Below, piece after piece: positions 14,603-20,544 of a stretch of 20,544 bases of DNA. The position numbers and the translations under genes are program-made. This stretch comes from an uncultured Eubacteriales bacterium (GTDB taxonomy: Bacteria > Bacillota > Clostridia > Lachnospirales > Bianqueaceae), in contig CACZPA010000102.1 of NCBI GenBank assembly GCA_902782895.1, positions 1 through 20,544 of the forward strand. Direction: 5' to 3'. Positions within the stretch are counted from its first letter, which is position 1. Each line of letters begins with the position of its first letter. The notes beneath the pieces were generated by a model. That model saw nothing but the letters and a program-made list of their open reading frames with translations. It searched no databases and was not told the origin of the DNA.

Positions 14603-16873
14603 TTACAGCAGATTCCGCTGAATCTTGCCGCTGATCGTCTTTGGAAGATCCTTGCGGAATACAACGATTCTGGGATATTTATACGGAGCCGTATGCTTCT
14701 TTACATAATTCTGAATCTCTTTCTTCAGTTCCTCCGTCCCTTCCTTGCCCTTTACAAGGACGATGCTCGCCTTTACGACCTGACCACGGATCGGATCCGG
14801 CGCCGCGCTGACACCGCATTCCAGAACATACGGCAGCTCCATGATGACGCTCTCGATCTCGAAAGGTCCGATCCGGTAGCCGGAGGACTTGATCACGTCA
14901 TCCACGCGTCCGACATACCAGTAGAATCCGTCCTCATCACGCCATGCCGTATCACCGGTATGATAATAACCGTCGTGCCAGGCTTCCGCGGTCTTCTCCG
15001 CGTCCCTGTAATAGCCGTTGAAAAGTCCGCAGGGCACCTTCTCCGATGTCCTGACTACGATCTCGCCGACCTCACCGACAGGGACGGAATTGCCGTCCGC
15101 ATCGAGCAGATCCACGTCATACAGCGGTGTCGGACGTCCCATCGAACCGATCTTATGCGTGTTGCCGATCAGGTTCGCGATGACGAGCGTCAGCTCTGTC
15201 TGGCCAAAACCTTCCATGATCTGCAAGCCCGTTGCCTTTTCGAACTGGCGGTAGACCTCCGGATTCAAGGCCTCGCCAGCCGTTGTCATACGCTTGATCG
15301 AGGACAGATCATACTTGGAGATATCCTGTTTGATCATCATGCGCAGCATGGTCGGAGGCGCGCAGAAGGTCGTGATATTGTACTGCGCGAAAAGCGGCAG
15401 GATGTCGCCCGCGTCGAATTTGTCGAAATCATAGGTGAAGACAGCGCCTTCGCACATCCACTGTCCATAGAGCTTGCCCCAGAGCGCCTTGCCCCAGCCG
15501 GTCTCGGAAATCGTGAAATGCAGACCGTTTTCGTCGACGCCGTGCCAGTATTTCGCCGTGATATAGTGGCCAAGCGCGTACTTATAGTTATGCTCCGCGA
15601 TCTTCGGATAACCGGTCGTTCCGGAGGTGAAGAACATCAGCATCGGAGCGCTGCCGCAGGGCGTATCGTCCGTGCGGTAGAAATGCGTGCTGAACATCTC
15701 GCACTCGTCGTCGAATTCATGCCATCCTTCACGGTAGCCGTTGACGATGATCTTGGTCCTGAGCGTGGGGCTCTTCTCCGCCGCCAGATCCGCCTGATGC
15801 GCGGTATCTCCGTCCGCTGTGCAGACGATCGCGCTGACGCCGGCCGCGTTGAAACGGTACTCAAAATCATGCTCCTGCAGCAGATTGGTCGCGGGAATAG
15901 CGATCGCGCCAAGCTTATGCAGCGCCAGAATCGCGAACCAGAACTGATAATGCCGCTTCAGCACCAGCATGACTCTGTCGCCCTTGCCGATGCCAAGGGA
16001 CTTGAAGTAATTCGCGGCCTGGTTGGATCCGCGCTTCATATCGTTGAAGGTAAAACGGCGCTCCTTCTTGTGCTTGTCCAGATGGACCATCGCCAGTCTG
16101 TCCGGCTCCTTAGCCGCGATCGCGTCCACGATATCAAACGCGAAGTTGAACTTCTCCTCATTCTTAAAGGAAATGCTCTGCAGCGAGCCCTTCTCGTCCT
16201 CCACCGTGTCGATGAACTTGGCGGCAACACTGTTATTCGGCGCGGATCTGGCGGAAATGATCGTGTCCCTGATCTCTTCTTCCTCAACGTCCTCACCGGG
16301 AAGGATAATCGCGAGGAAAAACACATCGGCGCCGTCTACGGCGATCATTCCATGCGGCGTGGAGCTGTTATAGAAGATGCTGTCGCCCTCTTCGAGGATC
16401 TCGACATTGTCTCCGACCTGCACCTTCATCTTGCCGCTCATGACATAGTCAAACTCCTGTCCGGAGTGTTTTGTCAGATGGATCGGCTTGTTCTGCAGGG
16501 ACGCCTCATATGTATAGTGTACATAGTACGGCTCCGCCATCTTGTTGCGGAACATCGGCGCCAGATTGTTGATCTCGATGCCGTCCTCACGGGCTGTCTG
16601 CACGCCCTCTCCCTTACGGGTTACCGTATAGGAAGAAAGCCTCGCGCTCTCGCCTTCCAGCAGGTCTGTCATGCCGATGCCGAAAGCAAGCGAGCATTTA
16701 TGAATAAATGTAAACGGGAAGTCCAGTTCACCGGCTTCGTACTTCTGATACTCTTCCAGCGTAACTTCCGTCTTGCGCGCCATCTCCTCCTGGGAAATTC
16801 CGCTGATCTCGCGCATCTCACGGATACGCCTTGCCATCGTCTGCAAGGTGTTTACATCTGATACTGCCGCCAT
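14603..16873 (-). CDS. HTH-cupin-acyl-CoA synthetase fusion (Ile T-box paralogue)
   Basis: 756 residues with the same architecture as the downstream paralogue: XRE-type HTH (~13-70, ARRIREMREISGISQEEMARK), cupin (~130-195, TKHSGQEFDYVMSG, GDSIFYNSSTPHG) and AMP-binding acyl-CoA synthetase (~245-756). Motifs: FTSGTTGYPK, GFGQTE (555-560), YHTGDTAW, GRVDDVIKSSGYRIG, and catalytic Lys750 in PKTISGKIQR. A block of about 50 residues around GRVDDVIKSSGYRIG is identical in the two proteins while the DNA differs at third positions, showing purifying selection after an old duplication. The start at 16873 follows AGGAGGA by 7 nt; the in-frame extension upstream is palindrome-rich leader, not coding. 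Likely substrate is a branched short-chain acid different from that of the paralogue (inference). Confidence 0.92.
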   Translation of the reverse strand: MAAVSDVNTLQTMARRIREMREISGISQEEMARKTEVTLEEYQKYEAGELDFPFTFIHKCSLAFGIGMTDLLEGESARLSSYTVTRKGEGVQTAREDGIEINNLAPMFRNKMAEPYYVHYTYEASLQNKPIHLTKHSGQEFDYVMSGKMKVQVGDNVEILEEGDSIFYNSSTPHGMIAVDGADVFFLAIILPGEDVEEEEIRDTIISARSAPNNSVAAKFIDTVEDEKGSLQSISFKNEEKFNFAFDIVDAIAAKEPDRLAMVHLDKHKKERRFTFNDMKRGSNQAANYFKSLGIGKGDRVMLVLKRHYQFWFAILALHKLGAIAIPATNLLQEHDFEYRFNAAGVSAIVCTADGDTAHQADLAAEKSPTLRTKIIVNGYREGWHEFDDECEMFSTHFYRTDDTPCGSAPMLMFFTSGTTGYPKIAEHNYKYALGHYITAKYWHGVDENGLHFTISETGWGKALWGKLYGQWMCEGAVFTYDFDKFDAGDILPLFAQYNITTFCAPPTMLRMMIKQDISKYDLSSIKRMTTAGEALNPEVYRQFEKATGLQIMEGFGQTELTLVIANLIGNTHKIGSMGRPTPLYDVDLLDADGNSVPVGEVGEIVVRTSEKVPCGLFNGYYRDAEKTAEAWHDGYYHTGDTAWRDEDGFYWYVGRVDDVIKSSGYRIGPFEIESVIMELPYVLECGVSAAPDPIRGQVVKASIVLVKGKEGTEELKKEIQNYVKKHTAPYKYPRIVVFRKDLPKTISGKIQRNLL

Positions 16874-16918
16874 GTCGATCTCCTCCTGTGGTTTGTTGAA
16901 ACGGGTCTGTATGCGGGA

Positions 16919-17097
16919 AGCGGCGTCGCCGCTCCTATCGAGGTTGCCGAGGAACGAGCGGCACTGCCGCTCCTCCCGGGTTACCGGGCAACGAGCGGCA
17001 AACCGCTCGTTGCACCGTTGGCCCGGGAGTGTCCCTGTCGATAAGAAACCGCCTGCATGCAAGCATGCGTCGTTTTCTTATCGACAGGGACGTTCCT
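16919..17097. repeat. Palindrome cluster in the leader of the first synthetase gene
   Basis: Between the T-box terminator and the ATG lie three related short hairpins and one long one: AGCGGC-GTC-GCCGCT (16919-16933), GAGCGGC-ACT-GCCGCTC (16956-16972), an 11-bp stem GCAACGAGCGG with loop CAAA (16988-17013), and a long hairpin whose arms GTCCCTGTCGATAAGAA (17031-17047) and its complement (17075-17091) match over 17 bp and extend with G-T pairs to about 17025-17097. CCCGG-GTTA-CCGGG (16975-16988) adds another. The equivalent spacer in the second leader is only about 25 nt, so roughly 200 bp appear inserted here. No ribosome site or plausible gene lies inside. Confidence 0.82.
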
Positions 17098-17111
17098 CAG
17101 GCTTATCGCAC

Positions 17112-17146
17112 AAAAAACCCGTCTCAAGTTTGCGCTTGAGACGGGT
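17112..17146 (-). terminator. Regulated terminator of the second (Ile) T-box
   Basis: On the minus strand ACCCGTCTCAAG pairs perfectly over 12 bp with CTTGAGACGGGT around a CGCAAA loop, followed by six T (17112-17117). Confidence 0.95.
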
Positions 17147-17386
17147 GTAATCTTACATCCGCGGTACCACTCAGCTTGCAGCCAGTTCGCTGCCTCCTCT
17201 TGGGATCCTCTAACCCCTATGCCTTTACGCAGCAATCACGGGAACGCTTACTCGCTGTCACGCTTTCAGCCCTCCGGCTCGGAAGGGATTGGTCACATGG
17301 AAGCTTCGCTGCCGGCTCGCACCAACCGCCGACTCTCTGAAAACCCGGCCTCCTGACCGTCTTCGTCATCGCTTTTACGGAACTTA
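17112..17386 (-). promoter_or_regulatory. T-box riboswitch leader, predicted isoleucine (AUC) specifier
   Basis: Same layout as the leader at 14209-14526: GATGACGAAGACGG at the Stem I base, CAGAGAG and GGTTGGTGCGAG in the distal Stem I, the close CCTTCCGAGCC, then TGAGTGGTACCGCGG (17159-17173). The triplet 6 nt before GAGC is ATC (17287-17289), the isoleucine codon. GGTCA/TGACC pair next to it, so the specifier loop is compact. Uncharged tRNA-Ile is predicted to favour antitermination and expression of the first synthetase and, by read-through, genes beyond it. Confidence 0.9.
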
Positions 17387-17392
17387 GATAAT

Positions 17393-17421
17393 AATATAGC
17401 ACTTCCAGAATCGATTGTCAA
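17393..17421 (-). promoter_or_regulatory. Promoter of the Ile T-box leader and the main operon
   Basis: TTGACA (17416-17421), 17-nt spacer, TATATT (17393-17398) on the minus strand; start expected near 17386. This is the most upstream promoter of the leftward gene series that reaches ilvE. Confidence 0.85.
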
Positions 17422-17580
17422 GGGATTTCTTAATGTTTTTTGGGGGAAAGAGACTCTATTGTTTTATACAGATACTATAACAAGAAGAACAATCCATACA
17501 TATAATCTACTGCGCTTCAAAATAATGTTCCTTTTGCACAAAGACAATCATTGTGGAAATCAATAATCGAAAGCTCCAAA

Positions 17581-18033
17581 TCATTCCCATCTGTATACCA
17601 TGGGGTAGAAATCCATAGTTTCAATAGTCACATACGGCATAAAACGATCTTTTCTTGTATATGGTAGCAGTTCTCCTCTCCAATACATGCAATTAGTATT
17701 ATATAATTCCAGAAACATTTCAATATACTGTTTTTTCTTTGTAAGCATCTTATTTATTTTTTCAAGAGAGATCGGCTTCCCACAAATCTTCTCTCCTTTA
17801 TTTGAAGGTTTTCTTTTGATTATTTTACAGGAAATATCTTGGGGATTGCATCCTATGAGTTCAATACTTGCACTGCCTGTTCTTAATAGTTTACCTTCTT
17901 CAATTAAATCAAATCCTTCATTAAAACAAAAAACCACAGAATTCTCCCGACATACTATTTGAGAGATGTGCATATCATGAATGCTTATCCATTTTTCTCC
18001 ATGTATTGGAGATTCTCTCATTAATTGGTTCAT
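17581..18033 (-). CDS. Hypothetical protein, possible toxin-immunity protein
   Basis: 150 residues, not recognised. No signal peptide or membrane segment; slightly basic, with the tail TIETMDFYPMVYRWE. The gene is much richer in A/T than its neighbours, which suggests acquisition by transfer. It lies 90 nt downstream, on the same strand, of a broken C-terminal piece of a polymorphic-type toxin, the usual position of an immunity gene; this context is the only basis for the functional guess. The start at 18033 has AGAAAGG about 10 nt upstream; the next ATG at 18021 has none. About 160 A/T-rich bases between its stop and the T-box promoter (17422-17580) hold nothing I can identify. Confidence 0.65.
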   Translation of the reverse strand: MNQLMRESPIHGEKWISIHDMHISQIVCRENSVVFCFNEGFDLIEEGKLLRTGSASIELIGCNPQDISCKIIKRKPSNKGEKICGKPISLEKINKMLTKKKQYIEMFLELYNTNCMYWRGELLPYTRKDRFMPYVTIETMDFYPMVYRWE

Positions 18034-18122
18034 AATCTGCCGACCTTTCTATTCAATATTCCTATCTTACACCGAAGCATTCTTTCTGTCAACATCCGCA
18101 CTATATGCTATAAAAGAAACTA

Positions 18123-18329
18123 CTATTGAGGTAACCGCCAATTATTTCCTAATATTCATTTACGAGATGCTTTGGAAATTCTGGAAACCCCTTTACCCTC
18201 ATGACTGATAGTTCCATCATAGTTAAGTGCCGTCCCATCCTTAACCTGAATGTGATCCTTATTTCCGGGTATATCAGGATTCGCTTTATCAACTCTATCA
18301 ACGTCTTTTGGCGCTTGGCCACTGATATA
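18123..18329 (-). pseudogene. Remnant of a polymorphic toxin C-terminus
   Basis: From just after a stop at 18330-18332 the minus strand reads YISGQAPKDVDRVDKANP, then KDHIQVKDGTALNYDGTISH, then EGKGVSRISKASRK, a TGA stop at 18156-18158, then ILGNNWRLPQ and a TAG at 18123. The pattern GQAPKxVDRVD...HxxxKDGTALNxDGT...KW-x-GW is, as I recall it, the C-terminal end of secreted polymorphic or contact-dependent toxins. The internal stop falls where Trp is expected (TGG to TGA, one base). There is no start codon or ribosome site and the N-terminal carrier is missing, so this is a truncated, broken leftover paired with the downstream immunity-like gene. Confidence 0.6.
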
Positions 18330-18358
18330 CTAAACCAACGCATATTCTTACATCCTTC

Positions 18359-18387
18359 TTGACAATCTTTCCCGGCAATGATAGAAT
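18359..18387 (+). promoter_or_regulatory. Promoter of the isopropylmalate-synthase-like operon
   Basis: TTGACA (18359-18364), 17-nt spacer, TAGAAT (18382-18387). The transcript would start near 18394 and have a leader of about 60 nt. No T-box or other attenuator is seen in it. Confidence 0.82.
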
Positions 18388-18456
18388 ATCTGCTAACCGT
18401 TGTAAAAACGGGCGGTCGGCAGATACCGGCCAAATCGTTAAAAGGAGGAGTTCGTA

Positions 18457-19848
18457 ATGAAGACACTGCGCATTGATGACAGAACTTTATGCATTACGGA
18501 AGCATACAGCAGTTTCCGTGAGAAGCTGGAGACGGCGCGACTACTAATCCGCACCGGCATCGATACGCTCGAACTACCTGCCGTATCCGATCCTGTTACA
18601 GACAGTCTGCTGGTCCGTACGATCAGCGCTTTTGCGAAGGACTGCCGCATCTCCGTCGCGACCGGACTCAATGAAGAGGGAATCCGCAACGCTGTTTCCG
18701 CTCTTTCCGCGGCCGCTCATCCCGTGCTTCGGGTCGAGGTTCCGCTCTCCGCCGGTATGATGGAGTATGTCTGCCATGTAAAATCTCCCAAAATGGGTGA
18801 ATATATTACAGGTCTTGTCAGCAAAGCCAAGGCAGAAGGATTCGAAGTCGAGTTCTACGCTGAGGATGCGACCCGCGCGGAGAAGGATTTCCTGCTGGAC
18901 ATGCTGGAAACCGCCTGCAAGGCCGGTGCTTCTTCCGTAACGGTATCGGATCTTGTCGGTCTGCTGCCGGATGAGATCGCGGCGCTCGCGGCCGACTGTG
19001 CCGCGCGCCTTGCCGCTTATTCCGTTCAGATCGGTGTAAGCTGCTCCAACCGGAACGGACTTGCTACCGCTTCTGCCGTGCTTTCCGTCAAGGACGGTTC
19101 CTGCCCGGATCTTTCCATCGTGAAGACCTCCGTCAGCGAAGAACTGACTTCTCTGGAGACTTTCGGCGACATTCTGAAGAACCGCGGGAACGATAACGAT
19201 CTGCGTTCCGCGCTGCACTATACCGAGCTGAAGAGACTGACTGCCCGGATCGCGTGGATTCTCGGCGGACGCCGCCCTGAAAAAGCCGCCGCGCTGCCGG
19301 AGGACGACGGTATCTTCCAGCTGGACGAGCACGCGGATGCCAATGACGTGGCCGCGGCCGTCAGCCGTCTGGGATACGATCTGTCCGATGACGACATGAG
19401 CAAAGTAATTGAAGAATTCCGCCGCGTTGTTGTGAACAAAAAGGTCAGTGCTAAGGATCTGGAGGCCATTGTTGCCAGCACGGCTCTGCAGGTTCCTCCG
19501 ACCTATACACTCGTTGATTATGTCATCAATTCCGCCAATATCTTCCCCGCTTCCGCGCAGATCACGCTGCAGAAAAGCGGCGAAGTCCTGCGGGGCATTT
19601 CCATCGGCGACGGTCCGATCGATGCCGCGATCCTCGCGATCGAGCAGATTATCGGACGTACGTTTGAGATGGATGATTTCCGCATTCAGTCCGTTACCGA
19701 AGGCAAAGAAGCCGTCGGCAACGCTCTTGTCCGGCTGCGTTCCGCCGGCAAGCTGTATTCCGGCAACGGTATCTCGACTGATATCATCGGTGCCGGTATC
19801 CGCGCCTACATCAACGCGGTCAACAAGATCGTCTACGGGGAGGTGTAA
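18457..19848 (+). CDS. Isopropylmalate-synthase-like protein lacking catalytic metal ligands
   Basis: 463 residues: an HMGL-type TIM barrel (~1-270), a linker, and a LeuA-type C-terminal regulatory domain (~345-460). The barrel keeps relatives of AEDATR (135-140) and SDLVGL (164-169). It has lost the N-terminal RDGEQ motif (MKTLRIDDRTLC instead), and the HxHNDxG metal site reads SCSNRNG (195-201), with both histidines replaced by Ser. GxGERxGN is also missing. The regulatory domain looks intact, with QVPPTYTLVDYVI, GISIGDGPIDAAI (380-392) and SGNGISTDIIGAGIRAYINA. I recall similar unannotated Lachnospiraceae proteins with the same losses. The protein is probably a pseudoenzyme or has changed chemistry; leucine sensing is inferred only. 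AGGAGG lies 8 nt before the ATG. Confidence 0.88.
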   Translation: MKTLRIDDRTLCITEAYSSFREKLETARLLIRTGIDTLELPAVSDPVTDSLLVRTISAFAKDCRISVATGLNEEGIRNAVSALSAAAHPVLRVEVPLSAGMMEYVCHVKSPKMGEYITGLVSKAKAEGFEVEFYAEDATRAEKDFLLDMLETACKAGASSVTVSDLVGLLPDEIAALAADCAARLAAYSVQIGVSCSNRNGLATASAVLSVKDGSCPDLSIVKTSVSEELTSLETFGDILKNRGNDNDLRSALHYTELKRLTARIAWILGGRRPEKAAALPEDDGIFQLDEHADANDVAAAVSRLGYDLSDDDMSKVIEEFRRVVVNKKVSAKDLEAIVASTALQVPPTYTLVDYVINSANIFPASAQITLQKSGEVLRGISIGDGPIDAAILAIEQIIGRTFEMDDFRIQSVTEGKEAVGNALVRLRSAGKLYSGNGISTDIIGAGIRAYINAVNKIVYGEV

Positions 19849-19851
19849 CGG

Positions 19852-20544
19852 ATGAAGCTTTCATTTTCCACCAAAGGATGGCACGGCCTGAGCTTTGAAG
19901 AACTCTGTTCCACTGCCCGTGAGCTGCATTTTGAGGGCATCGAACTCCACAATATCCACAACCCGCTTTTTACCGACAAAGACGGCGCGTTTCAGGACTA
20001 TACCTATTCCGCGACGCTTCGTCGGCTCTATGAGATCAAGCTGGAGCTGCCCTGTCTGGACACGATCTGCGATCCCGCGGATCCGGAGGCTCTGGAGTCC
20101 AACCTTGAAGAAATAAACCGCTGCATTACCATCGCCCACAGACTGCACATTCCTTATGTCAGACTGCGTGCGATCCACGGCACAGAGGAATCCGTCCGGA
20201 ATATTCTGGACACGGTCCTGCCTGCCGCCCGTGCGAATAAAGTCACGCTTCTGATGGAAACGACCGGTCTCTACAGTGATACGGCCAAGCTTCGCGAGCT
20301 GCTCGACAGCTATGCCTGCGACGATCTCGCGGCGCTGTGGGATCTGTACGCACCGTATTTTATCGCGGGTGAGACGCCGGACAAAACCGTAGAAAACCTT
20401 GGTGCCTATATTCACCATGTTCATGTTAAGGACGCGATCCGCACCGGCAACCCGGACAATCCGACCCGTTTCTGCCTGATCGGCGAGGGAGAAATGCCGA
20501 TTACCGAAATGATGGCGGCTCTCCGTTCTCTGAACTACGACGGA
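19852..20544 (+). CDS. Sugar-isomerase/epimerase-like TIM barrel (partial, runs off the right edge)
   Basis: 231 residues visible from ATG 19852, 3 nt after the stop of the isopropylmalate-synthase-like gene, with GGAGG (19839-19843) at 8 nt; clearly one operon. It begins MKLSFSTKGWHGLSFEELC and has IELHNIHNP, LLMETTG (Glu136), ALWDLY (Asp164) and HHVHVKD (His189/191), the metal-ligand pattern of AP-endonuclease-2/xylose-isomerase-like barrels. The last ligand is expected just beyond the edge. I recall related clostridial proteins in which this barrel is followed by an AMP-binding domain in one long chain; the window cannot show whether that applies here. Substrate unknown. Confidence 0.85.
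   Translation, partial: MKLSFSTKGWHGLSFEELCSTARELHFEGIELHNIHNPLFTDKDGAFQDYTYSATLRRLYEIKLELPCLDTICDPADPEALESNLEEINRCITIAHRLHIPYVRLRAIHGTEESVRNILDTVLPAARANKVTLLMETTGLYSDTAKLRELLDSYACDDLAALWDLYAPYFIAGETPDKTVENLGAYIHHVHVKDAIRTGNPDNPTRFCLIGEGEMPITEMMAALRSLNYDG

Noticed and set aside
12669..16861. Plus-strand frames of 593 and 768 residues opposite the synthetase genes
   Set aside because: They are shadows of two conserved synthetase genes in GC-rich DNA with few stops; the first also runs through the T-box leader.
16874..17062. N-terminal extension of the first synthetase by 63 codons
   Set aside because: The stretch consists of inverted repeats in the leader, and the ATG at 16873 has an excellent AGGAGGA site and aligns with the paralogue's start.
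18149..18466. A 105-residue minus-strand gene
   Set aside because: It overlaps the promoter and start of the isopropylmalate-synthase-like gene, has no ribosome site, and the toxin-like pattern is in another frame.

Overview
The window looks like chromosomal DNA from a Gram-positive anaerobe of class Clostridia, most likely a gut or rumen Lachnospiraceae/Oscillospiraceae-type organism. This is inferred from T-box leaders, consensus sigma-A promoters, AGGAGG ribosome sites, a UPF0371/DUF1846 gene, a Ser/Glu/Lys-rich lipoprotein and ferredoxin-dependent 2-oxoacid metabolism. I made no database search, so the taxonomy is an inference.

Left part (1-5950). A leftward sugar/polyol operon (TIM-barrel isomerase/epimerase, then an FGGY kinase that runs off the left edge) diverges from two serine tRNA genes (anticodons CGA and GGA), which have their own promoter and terminator. 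A DUF1846 protein and a lipoprotein with a long ESSK-type linker follow on the plus strand. The non-coding stretch 5300-5944, between convergent genes, holds a terminator, a regular array of five 40-bp palindromes (63-bp period) and five 12-bp tandem repeats.

Central part (5945-17421), all on the minus strand. Reading leftward from 17421: promoter, T-box leader (predicted specifier AUC, Ile), a helix-turn-helix/cupin/acyl-CoA synthetase fusion; a second promoter and T-box leader (predicted specifier GUA, Val), a second paralogous fusion; a P-loop ATPase; the four subunits of a 2-oxoacid:ferredoxin oxidoreductase (delta ferredoxin, alpha, beta, gamma); a branched-chain aminotransferase (ilvE); a hairpin terminator; a nitroreductase-like protein; and an AlkZ-related protein. 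My main reading is that this is a branched-chain fatty acid to amino acid pathway: acyl-CoA synthetase activates isobutyrate or 2-methylbutyrate, the ferredoxin enzyme carboxylates the acyl-CoA reductively to the 2-oxoacid, and IlvE makes Val or Ile. T-boxes that sense uncharged tRNA-Ile and tRNA-Val fit a biosynthetic rather than catabolic direction.

Right part (17422-20544). An AT-rich island carries a small hypothetical gene, probably an immunity gene, and a broken C-terminal end of a polymorphic toxin. A consensus promoter then drives a rightward operon: an isopropylmalate-synthase-like protein that has lost its metal-binding histidines but keeps the leucine-type regulatory domain, followed after 3 bases by a TIM-barrel protein cut by the window edge.
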